DNA of 43,025 nt, taken from the NCBI GenBank assembly GCA_949282345.1, contig CASDOQ010000064.1, positions 1 to 43,025 of the forward strand. Reading direction: 5' to 3'. Below, piece after piece: positions 16,692 to 25,043 of the stretch. The DNA comes from an uncultured bacterium. GTDB taxonomy: Bacteria; Bacillota; Clostridia; Oscillospirales; CAG-272. How positions within the stretch are numbered: position 1 is the first letter of the stretch; each line of letters begins with the position of its first letter. A program made the position numbers and the translations under genes. A model generated the notes under the pieces. The model did not search any database and was not told the origin of the DNA. It saw only the letters and a program-made list of their open reading frames with translations.

Positions 16692-18269
16692 ATGGAGCTT
16701 CGTCTGCAGGACTTAACGACCGAACAGAAGATTGGTATGATCCTCACCGCTACCTTCTCTCACGGAGAGGAAGACATTGACTACACCCTCCAATTGATCC
16801 GGGAACATAAGCTTGGCTCGGCCTGGATCAACCACTTCAACCCGCGCCGGGACGAACTGATCCGCCGCATCCGCGAGGCCGCCGACTACCCGATCCTCAT
16901 CTGCTCTGACGCCGAAGCAGGGCACGGGGACTACAAGATCCCACAGGCCATCTCGCTCGCCTGTACGGGAAGCGACCCCGCCCTGGCCTATTCCTTCGGC
17001 AAGGTAACGGCCATCCAGCTCCACGCGCTCGGCTATAACGTCGTCCCGAACCCGGTGCTCGATATGACCGGCAACCACAACTGTCCCTGCGGAGCCAACA
17101 CACGCGTATACGGCAACGACAAAGATACCGTGGCAAAGCTCGGCATCGCCATCGGGCGGGGGATGCACGACGGCGGCATCATGGTCATGGCCAAGCATTA
17201 TCCCGGCGAGGGCGACATGGGCGTTGATACGCATATGCAGGAAGCTCTGCTGGAAGAAACCGAAGAGGAGTTGCTGGAGTACCGCCTCTATCCTTATCTG
17301 AAGATGATCGAAGCCGGCGTACTGGATGCCGCCATGACCGGTCACGTCCGCCTACCCAACATCGACCCCGATTACCCCGCTTCCCTCTCCAGGAAAGTGC
17401 TCGATATTCTCCGCCGGAAAGGCTTTGACGGCTTCTATATGACCGACGCGCTCTCGATGATGGGGATCGTGCTGAAATACGGAAAATACGAGTGCAACGG
17501 GCTGGCCGCCGCCGCGGGAAACGAATGTGTTCTTTCCTGGGGTATCAGCAACAGAGAGGCCTACGAAGCTCTCCTCGACGCCTACCGTCGCGGGGTCATC
17601 ACCGATGAACTGCTTGACGTATCGGTTACCCGGATCCTGGCGGCACAGCATCAGGCCGTGCTCTTTGAAAAGCCGAAATGCACCGAGATCACCGAAGAGG
17701 ATAAAGAGAACTTCCGCCGGCTGAATGAGGACTGCATCCGCCGGGTCGCGTCCGAGGGAGTCACCCCTGCGATCGACAAAAACGGTCGCCACCTCTTTGT
17801 GGTGCTGATCGACAACGACTACGACCCGAACGCCAAGGAAGATGCGCCGATCGGAAACTTTGACTGGTATCTGCCGAAAAAGATGAAAGCCAAGATCCAG
17901 GCGACCTATCCGAATTCCGACGTACACTTCCTCCGCTACTTCCCCTCCGCCTCGGAAAGTTCCGCGCTCTTTAATAAGCAGATCGGATACGACGACGTGA
18001 TCTACGTGACCTACTGGCAGACCTGTGCCTATCTCGGGCGCGAATGCCTCTCCAGCCGGGTCATCGGCGTGATGGAGGCACTGCAGACCACCAATCGGAT
18101 CGCGGCTGTCGTCCACTTCGGCAATCCCTATCTGATGGAGGAGATCCCGCACGTAGACAGGGTCCTCTTCGGATGCTGTTCGTTGCAGTGCACGCTCCAC
18201 GCCTTTGACGTTTTGTGCGGAGACGCGGAAGCCTTAGGGGTCGAACATTACAAAGTCAATCTCAAATAA
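16692..18269 (+). CDS. glycoside hydrolase family 3 protein, NagZ-like
   Basis: The product has 525 residues. ATG 16692 has the SD AAAAGGAG seven bases upstream and is preferred to 16674. The GH3 N-terminal barrel shows CSDAEAGHGD, MAKHYPGEGD (Lys168-His169) and VDTHM, which holds the Asp179-x-His181 dyad typical of NagZ-type beta-N-acetylhexosaminidases. The nucleophile is Asp252 in YMTDALSMMGI. A C-terminal domain follows. No signal peptide, so it is cytoplasmic and could act on imported or recycled amino sugars or muropeptides. Where NagZ has PGHG this protein has PGEG, so substrate and mechanism (hydrolysis or phosphorolysis) remain open. Confidence 0.85.
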   Translation: MELRLQDLTTEQKIGMILTATFSHGEEDIDYTLQLIREHKLGSAWINHFNPRRDELIRRIREAADYPILICSDAEAGHGDYKIPQAISLACTGSDPALAYSFGKVTAIQLHALGYNVVPNPVLDMTGNHNCPCGANTRVYGNDKDTVAKLGIAIGRGMHDGGIMVMAKHYPGEGDMGVDTHMQEALLEETEEELLEYRLYPYLKMIEAGVLDAAMTGHVRLPNIDPDYPASLSRKVLDILRRKGFDGFYMTDALSMMGIVLKYGKYECNGLAAAAGNECVLSWGISNREAYEALLDAYRRGVITDELLDVSVTRILAAQHQAVLFEKPKCTEITEEDKENFRRLNEDCIRRVASEGVTPAIDKNGRHLFVVLIDNDYDPNAKEDAPIGNFDWYLPKKMKAKIQATYPNSDVHFLRYFPSASESSALFNKQIGYDDVIYVTYWQTCAYLGRECLSSRVIGVMEALQTTNRIAAVVHFGNPYLMEEIPHVDRVLFGCCSLQCTLHAFDVLCGDAEALGVEHYKVNLK

Positions 18270-18350
18270 GTTTCCTTCTGTTTCGGAAAACCTGCTGTTT
18301 TCTTGAAAATTCGTGATATACGAAAACAAAACTTTACATCATGAAGATAG

Positions 18351-18380
18351 GAAAAAGCGGCACTGCAGTGCCGCTTTTTC
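18351..18380. terminator. bidirectional terminator between the GH3 gene and serS
   Basis: A perfect 30-bp palindrome with AAAAAGCGGCACTG on one side and its complement on the other. A and T runs flank both arms, so it serves both convergent genes. Confidence 0.88.
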
Positions 18381-18444
18381 TTCGGGTGTCCGGGTTCCCC
18401 TCCCGGTCCCGGGAACCGTCTGCCGGGAAGGATCTGTCTCCGGA

Positions 18445-19731
18445 TCATTTTTTGGGAACGATCTTGTCCTTGCCGCCCATGTAGGGACGCAGCGCCACCG
18501 GGATGGCTACGGTGCCGTCTGCGCGCAGATTGTTCTCAAGGAACGCAATCAGCATCCGGGGCGGGGCCACCACGGTGTTATTCAGCGTATGGGCAAGGTA
18601 TTTGCCATCCTTCCCGTTCACGCGGATGCGCAGGCGGCGGGCCTGGGCGTCACCGAGGTTGGAGCAGCTCCCGACCTCAAAATATTTCTTCTGTCTCGGC
18701 GACCATGCTTCTACGTCGAGCGATTTTACCTTCAGATCGGCAAGGTCGCCGGAGCAGCATTCGAGCGTGCGCACCGGGATATCGAGCGAGCGGAAGAGAT
18801 CGACCGTATTCTGCCAGAGCTTGTCGAACCACATCTTGCTGTCTTCGGGCTTGCAGACCACGATCATCTCCTGCTTTTCAAACTGGTGGATGCGGTAAAC
18901 GCCGCGCTCTTCCAACCCGTGTGCGCCCTTCTCCTTGCGGAAGCAGGGAGAATAACTGGTCAGCGTATAGGGGAGCTTTTCCTCCGGGATGATCTGATCA
19001 ATGAACTTGCCGATCATCGAGTGTTCACTGGTACCGATCAGGTAAAGATCTTCACCTTCGATCTTATACATCATGGCGTTCATTTCGGCAAAACTCATGA
19101 CTCCCGTCACCACGTCACTGCGGATCATGAAAGGCGGCACGCAGTAGGTAAAGCCGCGGTCGATCATAAAATCACGGGCATAGGAAATAACGGCGGAATG
19201 CAGACGTGCAATATCCCCCATGAGATAATAGAAGCCGTTTCCGGCCACGCGGTGGGCGCTGTCAAGATCGATCCCCTCGAAGGTCTCCATGATCTCGGTG
19301 TGATAGGGGATCGGGAAATCGGGCACAACCGGCTCGCCGTACCGCTGGATCTCCACGTTCTCCCGATCATCCCGGCCGATCGGAACGCTGGGATCGATGA
19401 TATTCGGCAAGGTGAGCATAATCTTGCGGATGGCGGCATCCAGTTCGGTCTCACGCGCTTCGTCCTCGGCCAGTTTTTCGGCTTCCTTAGCGACCTCACG
19501 CTTGACCTCCTCGGCCTCCTCGCGCTTGCCCTGCCCCATCAGTGCGCCGATGCTCTTGGAAAGCTTATTGCGGTTGGCGCGCAGGGCGTCAGCCTCCTGC
19601 TGACAGGCGCGCTTTTCCGCGTCCAGGGCGATGACCTCGTCCACCAGCGGGAGCTTTTCATCCTGAAATTTCTTCCGGATATTCTCCTTCACCGCCTCGG
19701 GATTCTCTCTGACAAACCGTAGATCCAACAT
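18445..19731 (-). CDS. serS: seryl-tRNA synthetase
   Basis: The product has 428 residues. The enzyme charges tRNA-Ser with serine in the cytoplasm. The start at 19731 (MLDLRFVRENPEAV) has GGAGGAT upstream and matches the family N-terminus. A long coiled-coil tRNA-binding arm (about 30-100) is followed by the class II core: motif 2 as FRKEKGAHGLEERGVYRIHQ and motif 3 as NNTVVAPPRMLIAFLE. The frame stays open upstream through the T-box leader, which is not coding. It is regulated by the T-box riboswitch and promoter directly upstream. Confidence 0.96.
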   Translation of the reverse strand: MLDLRFVRENPEAVKENIRKKFQDEKLPLVDEVIALDAEKRACQQEADALRANRNKLSKSIGALMGQGKREEAEEVKREVAKEAEKLAEDEARETELDAAIRKIMLTLPNIIDPSVPIGRDDRENVEIQRYGEPVVPDFPIPYHTEIMETFEGIDLDSAHRVAGNGFYYLMGDIARLHSAVISYARDFMIDRGFTYCVPPFMIRSDVVTGVMSFAEMNAMMYKIEGEDLYLIGTSEHSMIGKFIDQIIPEEKLPYTLTSYSPCFRKEKGAHGLEERGVYRIHQFEKQEMIVVCKPEDSKMWFDKLWQNTVDLFRSLDIPVRTLECCSGDLADLKVKSLDVEAWSPRQKKYFEVGSCSNLGDAQARRLRIRVNGKDGKYLAHTLNNTVVAPPRMLIAFLENNLRADGTVAIPVALRPYMGGKDKIVPKK

Positions 19732-19754
19732 TTTTCTATCCTCCGAATGAAAAT

Positions 19755-19965
19755 TACAAAATAAAAAAGGAGCCTCTATGGGACGAAGAAGCTCCGCGTT
19801 GCCACCCAAATTGACGGGAAGATCCCGCCCACTCATACGCGCTGTCGAGGGCGCTCCCTCCGGCTTTCACCGGCGGCTCCGAAAATGGATACACGGATGC
19901 TCCGCACCGGCTCGCACCGACCGCCGGTTCTCTGTGCCATCGCATCTGTGATAGTTTTCCTCATG
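19755..19965 (-). ncRNA. T-box leader of serS
   Basis: On the minus strand the T-box sequence GGGTGGCAACGCGG (19807-19794) is followed by a terminator hairpin (GGAGCTTCT with AGAGGCTCC, 19795-19769) and a T run. Stem I is recognisable by CAGAGAACCGGCGG and GGTGCGAGCCGG. Two UCC triplets, at 19897-19895 and 19889-19887, are possible serine specifier codons; which one lies in the specifier loop was not resolved. Uncharged tRNA-Ser would stabilise the antiterminator and switch serS on. Confidence 0.9.
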
Positions 19966-19974
19966 GCCGCTTTC

Positions 19975-20003
19975 ATTATAATACGTTCCCCGGGAATTTG
20001 CAA
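19975..20003 (-). promoter_or_regulatory. promoter of the serS T-box transcript
   Basis: TTGCAA (20003-19998), 17 bases, TATAAT (19980-19975) on the minus strand, just before stem I of the T-box. Confidence 0.8.
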
Positions 20004-20031
20004 GGGATTTTTGCAATTTTTGCGAAAAATG

Positions 20032-20748
20032 TCAGTTGCGCACCCGGCAGGAGAACATCAACTCACCCTCCGCGCTCTGCCCGTCCGCCGAGAAAGCCCC
20101 CTCCTCCCGGGAGCAGAAAAGCGTCAGCGGCGTACCCGGCAGCACTTCCCGGTGATATTCGATCTCAAAATGGCGTACCGGCTCATCTCTTCCCGGCGCA
20201 TAGGCATTCATCACATAATCGGCATAACGGATATTATTGACGTGACCATTCACATCCAGATCCGAAAAGCCGGGCATGACCGAAAAACGCGCGGCATCTC
20301 CCGAAACGCGCGAAAGACGTGTAAAACCGTCCGGGAAATTCCGTTCGGTAATATGCTCCATCGGTGGGTAGAGATCGGACACCGGGACGATCCGCCGGCG
20401 CACGGTATGCAGAAGCACCCACTCCGAACTTCCCCGCACAAGAACCTCTCCGTCCGCGGAAAGGATGCGATATTCCCGAATAAAGGCCAACCGCCCCGGC
20501 TGAAGCGGCCAGGTCTGTACGCGGACGCGGGAAAACGGCGCGCTCTCCCCGCATACCTCGTACCGGATGCGGGTCAGCACCCAGATCAGTTCCCGGGCCA
20601 GCATCGCCTCCCGACCGACCCCCAGTATCGCGGCGTGCTCGCCCGCCACGTTCTGAAAGAGATCAAGCACCGAAGACGGACGCAGTCTGTCGTAACAATC
20701 GAAGTCCGACGTGCGCAGATTAAATTCCTTTTCAAAACTCTCGTTCAT
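20032..20748 (-). CDS. bacterial acyl-ACP thioesterase (FatA/FatB fold)
   Basis: The product has 238 residues. It should hydrolyse acyl-ACP to free fatty acid and ACP. Two hotdog domains are visible; the N-terminal one includes GRLAFIREYRI and SSEWVLLHT, and the second holds the catalytic-type stretch DLDVNGHVNNIRYADYV (Asp, Asn and His in place) and HFEIEYHREVLPG. SD is AGGGAG. It is 11 bases downstream of the MATE gene, so the two are cotranscribed. The presence of a fatty acid kinase operon elsewhere in the window suggests turnover between free and bound acyl groups, which is inference. Confidence 0.9.
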   Translation of the reverse strand: MNESFEKEFNLRTSDFDCYDRLRPSSVLDLFQNVAGEHAAILGVGREAMLARELIWVLTRIRYEVCGESAPFSRVRVQTWPLQPGRLAFIREYRILSADGEVLVRGSSEWVLLHTVRRRIVPVSDLYPPMEHITERNFPDGFTRLSRVSGDAARFSVMPGFSDLDVNGHVNNIRYADYVMNAYAPGRDEPVRHFEIEYHREVLPGTPLTLFCSREEGAFSADGQSAEGELMFSCRVRN

Positions 20749-20759
20749 GATTTTCTCCC

Positions 20760-22091
20760 TTACATATATTGATATTTTCGGCGCTTGGCAAACAGGAAGC
20801 CGAGCGACAGGAGGAAGGCAAAGAGCTCCGCCACCGCCACCGCGCCGAAGACGGCATCCGCGCCGAAGAGGAACGGCAAAAGGATAACGGCCGAAGACTG
20901 AAAGACCAGCGTGCGCAAAAATGAAATGATCGCGGAAACGCCGCCGTTATTGAGCGCCGTAAAAAACCCCGAAGAGAAGATGTTGAATCCCGCCAGAACA
21001 AAAGAGAGGGCAAAGAGCCGCATGGCGCGCGTCGTCAGCGAGAGCAGTCCGTCATCGTACCCCACGAAAATCGAAGAAAGCGGCCCTGCCAGCACGAGGG
21101 CCAGTCCGCAAAGGAGGATGCCAATCCCCATCATCAGGCGCACGCTCTTGCGGAGGATATTTTTCAATTCCGCGCTGTTCTCTGCCCCGTAATGATAGGA
21201 AACGATCGGGGCCGTGCCGATGGTGTATCCGATAAAAATGGCGACAAAGATGAAATTGACGTACATGAGAACGCCGTAGGCCGCCACGCCGTCCTCGGCA
21301 AAGAGGCGGAGAAGCTGAAAGTTATACAGTACCCCGACGATCGAAGAGGAGATATTGCTCATCAGTTCCGAAGAGCCGTTTCCGCACGCGGCAAGGATCG
21401 GGGCGAGCTGCAAGCGAAAATAACGCAAACGGAGCAGACTTGAATTCTTGCGAAAGAAGTAGAAAAGCGGTAAGATCCCTCCGACGCATTGACCGATGCC
21501 CGTGGCGACTGCCGCACCGGCAAGCCCCCAACCGAATCCGACGATAAAGAGCGCATCCAGGACGATATTGGTGCATCCGGCCGCCACCGTGACCGCAAGA
21601 CCGAGGCGCGGTTTTTCCGCCGCGGTCAGAAAACTGTGAAAGACGCTTTGCAACATGAAAGCAGGCGTAAAAGCTACCACAATGCGTCCGTACAGCACAC
21701 AGTCGTCCAGCATCTGCGGCGTGGCGCCGAGGAAGATCGAAATCGGGCGGATAAGAAGAAGACCGGCAACCGCCAGCACCACACCGAACAGGAAAGTAAA
21801 AAGGACCATCATGGAAAAATAGCGGTTGGCAGTCTCCCGGTTCCCGCGCCCCAGTTCTTTTGCTACCAAAGCCGTCCCGCCCGTGCCGACCATAAAGCCC
21901 ATCCCGCCGAGGATCATGACGAAGGGCATCACGAGATTCAGCGAAGCGAAGGGGATCTTGCCGACATGATTGGAAACGAAAAAGCCGTCTACCACTCCGT
22001 AGATCGAAATAAAGACCATCATCACGACGGTCGGCGCAACGAAACGCAATAACTTTGCATAGGTGAAATGGTCGGATAAACGAATCTGCAT
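20760..22091 (-). CDS. MATE family efflux transporter
   Basis: A 443-residue membrane protein with 12 hydrophobic segments. The N-terminal part (IYGVVDGFFVSNHVG, then FMVGTGGTALVAKELGRG) and the repeat in the second half (YTIGTAPIVSYHYGAEN) are characteristic of the NorM/DinF-like MATE group, antiporters driven by sodium or proton gradients. Substrate unknown. It lies between an Rrf2 regulator (91 bases upstream) and an acyl-ACP thioesterase (11 bases downstream) on the same strand. Confidence 0.92.
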   Translation of the reverse strand: MQIRLSDHFTYAKLLRFVAPTVVMMVFISIYGVVDGFFVSNHVGKIPFASLNLVMPFVMILGGMGFMVGTGGTALVAKELGRGNRETANRYFSMMVLFTFLFGVVLAVAGLLLIRPISIFLGATPQMLDDCVLYGRIVVAFTPAFMLQSVFHSFLTAAEKPRLGLAVTVAAGCTNIVLDALFIVGFGWGLAGAAVATGIGQCVGGILPLFYFFRKNSSLLRLRYFRLQLAPILAACGNGSSELMSNISSSIVGVLYNFQLLRLFAEDGVAAYGVLMYVNFIFVAIFIGYTIGTAPIVSYHYGAENSAELKNILRKSVRLMMGIGILLCGLALVLAGPLSSIFVGYDDGLLSLTTRAMRLFALSFVLAGFNIFSSGFFTALNNGGVSAIISFLRTLVFQSSAVILLPFLFGADAVFGAVAVAELFAFLLSLGFLFAKRRKYQYM

Positions 22092-22182
22092 ACATACCTC
22101 TTGAAGTCTTGTCCTCGGTCAACGGAATCTGCCGCCGAGAAGGCCGGATCTTTTCCGACGATCCTTTCGGGAGCGGCACAGA

Positions 22183-22593
22183 TCAGCTTTCGGGGCTCCG
22201 CATCAGATCGGAAAGGGGGATCCCGTCAAAATACGCATTGGTCAGCCGGTAATATTCCTGCCACATGGACAGGGTGCGGCATTCGGCCGAACGGGCGCAG
22301 GAAGAAGTTCCCGCATCAAGGCAAGCCACCGGTGCCATGCTCCCTTCCGCGGCGCGCAGGATCTGTCCGACGCTGCAGGCAGACGGCTCCTGGCACAGGC
22401 GGTATCCACCGCCTTTTCCCTGAACCCCTGCCACAAGCCCCGCACGCGTCAGAAGCGGCATGATGCGTTCGATATATTTCAGGGAGATCCCCTGTCGCCT
22501 GGCCACTTCTTTTATCGGAACGTACCCACTCTCCCGGTGTTCCCCGAGGTCGATCATGATCCGAAGGGCATATCTGCCACGCGTTGAAATCAT
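22183..22593 (-). CDS. Rrf2 family transcriptional regulator with three cysteines
   Basis: A 136-residue winged-helix protein. MISTRGRYALRIMIDL and VARRQGISLKYIERIM are typical Rrf2 sequence, followed by the wing GVQGKGGGYRL. Cys91, Cys99 and Cys105 (CX7CX5C) match the iron-sulfur cluster ligands of IscR/NsrR-like members, so it may sense cluster status, oxidative or nitrosative stress. No isc/suf genes are adjacent; it heads a transcription unit with a MATE exporter and a thioesterase, so local control is likely. Confidence 0.92.
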   Translation of the reverse strand: MISTRGRYALRIMIDLGEHRESGYVPIKEVARRQGISLKYIERIMPLLTRAGLVAGVQGKGGGYRLCQEPSACSVGQILRAAEGSMAPVACLDAGTSSCARSAECRTLSMWQEYYRLTNAYFDGIPLSDLMRSPES

Positions 22594-22621
22594 AGAGTCC
22601 TCTCCTTTTCTTGCTTCCTAC

Positions 22622-22650
22622 ATTATACAACCGCAAGGAAAGATTGTCAA
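22622..22650 (-). promoter_or_regulatory. perfect sigma-A promoter of the Rrf2-MATE-thioesterase unit
   Basis: TTGACA (22650-22645), exactly 17 bases, TATAAT (22627-22622). It is close to the Rrf2 start, and the SD of that gene is AAAGGAGAGG. Confidence 0.88.
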
Positions 22651-22697
22651 CCGTAACCCCTGCGGATCGACTGCCGTTTTTCGGATACAGAGTACCG

Positions 22698-22725
22698 AAA
22701 AGCCCTGCCGGCGTCCCGGCAGGGC
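22698..22725 (-). terminator. terminator of the ABC-2 exporter operon
   Basis: GCCCTGCCGG and CCGGCAGGGC form a 10-bp stem with a 4-base loop, followed on the minus strand by TTTTC. It lies 27 bases after the permease stop and just before the Rrf2 promoter. Confidence 0.8.
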
Positions 22726-22751
22726 AAGAGAAAACGGGTCGCTGCGCCTAC

Positions 22752-23483
22752 TCACTGACGCTTCATCTGACGCAAGAAGCAGAAGACGGCCAGAACGCAA
22801 GCCAGAACGGCATACCCGCCGACCCATGCAAGGTGCGGCCATGCGGCGGCAAACTCCCCGGCCAACGCCGCCCGGGTAAGGTCTGTGGCGTGTGCGAAGG
22901 GGAGGTAATAGGCGATCTGCCGGAAGGCACCGCCTACCAGTTCCAGATCAAACCAGGCGCCCGAGAGCCAGGCCGAAAGGTTGGTCAGCAATGCGCCGCA
23001 GATCCCGCCGACCTGCTTAACGTTGAAGAGGCTCCCACACAAAAGCCCCAGAGAAATAAAGAAGAAAGAGGCGGGAATATTCAGAAGAATGGCATACAAT
23101 ACGTTGATATGCAGGGGAAGCCCCAGGAGAAACGCAAAAAGATAGCAAACAAAACTTTGCATAACGGCGATAGGAAGCAGGGGCAACATATAGCCGAAGA
23201 TGAAATCCGAGGGACGAAGCGGCGTGGTATAGAGCCGCTGTAAAAAGGCGCTTTCGCGGTCCCGCGCCAGCAGAGTCGCAGAAAACAGCGTCATGAACGA
23301 AGCCCCGAAAACGGTGATGCCCGGGGTCAAGCGCGGCAGTTCAAAAAGTTCCACCGGGATATTGGCCTGGATCGCGCTCATCAAGAGGAGCAGGATCACC
23401 GGGAACCCGAGTCCAAAGAAGAGATTGAGCGGATCCCTGAGGATCTCCTTTGCCGTGCGGACGGCAAACGTCCATGTTTTCAT
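22752..23483 (-). CDS. ABC-2 type exporter permease
   Basis: A 243-residue membrane protein with six hydrophobic segments in the ABC-2 arrangement: cytoplasmic start MKTWTFAVRTAKEILRDP, first helix FFGLGFPVILLLL, a loop helix with ARDRESAFLQRLYTTPLRP, and the usual YYLPFAHATDL before the last helix. It pairs with the upstream ATPase, whose gene overlaps by four bases. Probably a drug, peptide or lipid exporter; the substrate is not readable. Confidence 0.9.
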   Translation of the reverse strand: MKTWTFAVRTAKEILRDPLNLFFGLGFPVILLLLMSAIQANIPVELFELPRLTPGITVFGASFMTLFSATLLARDRESAFLQRLYTTPLRPSDFIFGYMLPLLPIAVMQSFVCYLFAFLLGLPLHINVLYAILLNIPASFFFISLGLLCGSLFNVKQVGGICGALLTNLSAWLSGAWFDLELVGGAFRQIAYYLPFAHATDLTRAALAGEFAAAWPHLAWVGGYAVLACVLAVFCFLRQMKRQ

Positions 23484-24208
23484 TGTTTCTCCCCCCGAAC
23501 GATCGAAATGAAAGCATCCTCGAATTTTTCTTTCCCAGTCTTTTCTTTAAGTTCGTCAGGCGTTCCGACCGCCAGCAAGCGACCGTCCCGCATGATACCG
23601 ACACGGTCGGAAAGTGCCTCGGCCTCCTCCATATAATGCGTGGTCAAAACGACCGTGACCTTCCCCTTGAGGGCACGCACAGCATCCCATAAGTCACTGC
23701 GGGCAAGCACGTCAAGGCCGAGGGTCGGCTCATCGAGAAACAGGATACCGGGTTCCCCGACCAGAGCCATCGCAATACTGAGCCGCCGCTGCCAGCCTCC
23801 CGAAAGTTTCCCCGCCCGTTTATCCCTGATCTTCTCCAGCCCGAATTCCTGCATCAATACGCCGGTGCGGGCGGCACTCCGCGCAGAATCAAAGCCGTGC
23901 ACGCCGCATATCAACAAAAGATTTTCCCGGACGGTCAGCGCGGGTGCCACCGCCGTCTCCTGCGGGGAAACGCCGATCATCTCCTTGACGGCCATCGGAT
24001 CGGAGAGAATGCTCTTCCCCCCGAGGAACGCATCGCCAAAGGTCGGTCGCGTCAGGCAGGAAAGCATCTTTACGGTGGTCGTCTTCCCCGCACCGTTCAC
24101 CCCGAGAAGGGCAAAAAGTTCGCCCTCCCGGATCTCAAGGTTCAAGTGATCGACCGCCGTCAGGTCTTTATATTCTTTTGTCAGGTCAACGGTTCTGATT
24201 GCGTTCAC
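23480..24208 (-). CDS. ABC exporter ATP-binding subunit
   Basis: A 242-residue ATPase of the multidrug/DrrA type. Walker A is GVNGAGKTTT, the signature is LSGGWQRRLSIA (Trp-Gln in place of the usual Gln/Met-x), Walker B ILFLDEPTLGLD and the switch His in LTTHYMEEAE. It overlaps the TetR gene upstream and the permease gene downstream by four bases each, so the three are one translationally coupled operon. Confidence 0.92.
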   Translation of the reverse strand: MNAIRTVDLTKEYKDLTAVDHLNLEIREGELFALLGVNGAGKTTTVKMLSCLTRPTFGDAFLGGKSILSDPMAVKEMIGVSPQETAVAPALTVRENLLLICGVHGFDSARSAARTGVLMQEFGLEKIRDKRAGKLSGGWQRRLSIAMALVGEPGILFLDEPTLGLDVLARSDLWDAVRALKGKVTVVLTTHYMEEAEALSDRVGIMRDGRLLAVGTPDELKEKTGKEKFEDAFISIVRGEKQ

Positions 24209-24786
24209 TGCTTTTCTCCTTTGTGTTTGAATCGGTCGTAAAGGCCGAGGAATATATCGCTCATCGACTCGCTGATAAAGTCGGTATCAAAAGTCAGATA
24301 GGACGTGGCCACCATCGTGGCGATCCCGTGGACGAAGATCCAGTTTTCGGTATGCAGGCGCTCGGCCTCCTTCTGCGAAAGACCCGTCCTTTCTCGGAGG
24401 GCGGCAATGAGGGAAACCGTATCGGGATCCCATGCGGAGGTCTTTTCCTTTTTCTCCCGGCTCCGATCGCGCATAAACAGCAGACGGAAGAGTTCGGGTT
24501 CTTCTCCCGCAAAGCGGATATACGCCATCCCGGAGGATTTGTACGGCGGGTATTTCGCGGCGGCCTGCTCCTCCCGGATAAAGCCGAGGTAGCGTTCCTG
24601 CGTCGCCCGGATGACCTCCTCCTGTAGTTCCTCCATATTCCGGAAAAGACCGAAGATCGGCTTCGGACTGGTGCCAAGCCGTGCGCCGAGGGCGCGCGCC
24701 GTCACCGCGCCGGCACCGCCGGCTCTCGTGAGTTCCACGGCGGCCTCTATCACTTCTTCTCTCGTAAATTTTGCCTTGGGTGGCAT
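24205..24786 (-). CDS. TetR family repressor of the ABC exporter operon
   Basis: A 193-residue protein. The N-terminal HTH is typical (TREEVIEAAVELTR, then ALGARLGTSPKPIFGLFRN). The ligand domain contains a helix rich in charged residues and the TetR/WHG-type pattern ending in FISESMSDIFLGLYDRF. It is the first gene of the TetR-ATPase-permease operon and probably represses it. A palindrome GTTGCGCAAC just downstream of the promoter is a candidate operator. Confidence 0.9.
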   Translation of the reverse strand: MPPKAKFTREEVIEAAVELTRAGGAGAVTARALGARLGTSPKPIFGLFRNMEELQEEVIRATQERYLGFIREEQAAAKYPPYKSSGMAYIRFAGEEPELFRLLFMRDRSREKKEKTSAWDPDTVSLIAALRERTGLSQKEAERLHTENWIFVHGIATMVATSYLTFDTDFISESMSDIFLGLYDRFKHKGEKQ

Positions 24787-24847
24787 TCTCTTCTCCGCCT
24801 TTCTTTTTTCGCTGTGATCCCGCTTCGGTTGAATATAGAAAACATAC

Positions 24848-24857
24848 GTTGCGCAAC
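24848..24857. promoter_or_regulatory. candidate TetR operator
   Basis: The perfect 10-bp palindrome GTTGCGCAAC lies about 12 bases downstream of the -10 box of the TetR operon promoter, in the expected early transcribed region. Confidence 0.5.
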
Positions 24858-24868
24858 ATCTGTTTCCT

Positions 24869-24896
24869 ATTATAGCGAAATTTGCGGTCTTGTCAA
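24869..24896 (-). promoter_or_regulatory. promoter of the TetR-ABC exporter operon
   Basis: TTGACA (24896-24891), a 16-base spacer, TATAAT (24874-24869) on the minus strand, about 85 bases before the TetR start. Confidence 0.82.
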
Positions 24897-24926
24897 GAGA
24901 AAAAGCAAAAAACGGCTTTTTTGCAT

Positions 24927-24957
24927 AAAAAAATTCCGGCTGGAAGCAGAGCCGGAA
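24927..24957 (-). terminator. terminator of the esterase gene
   Basis: TTCCGGCT and AGCCGGAA pair across an 8-base loop and are followed on the minus strand by seven T. It lies about 85 bases after the esterase stop, beyond a set of tandem repeats. Confidence 0.8.
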
Positions 24958-24966
24958 GAAAATTTT

Positions 24967-25043
24967 GGTTCAAAGTATGGCGGAGGGTTTCGGTTCGGGG
25001 CGTGGCGCGAGGGCATCGGTTCGGGGTATGGCGCGAGGGCGTC
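24967..25043. repeat. three tandem ~26-bp repeats in the 3' region of the esterase gene
   Basis: Copies at 24967-24991 (degenerate, 25 bp), 24992-25017 and 25018-25043 share GGTTC, then TGGCG and GAGGG at the same spacing. The last two differ at only a few positions. The array directly abuts the esterase stop codon and ends before its terminator. Confidence 0.8.

Noticed and set aside
18315-19740. Plus-strand frame of 469 codons over serS
   Set aside because: It is the shadow of serS, whose class II synthetase motifs and T-box are unmistakable on the minus strand.
19732-19836. Upstream extension of serS
   Set aside because: The extra 35 codons translate the T-box antiterminator region; the start at 19731 has the SD and matches the family.
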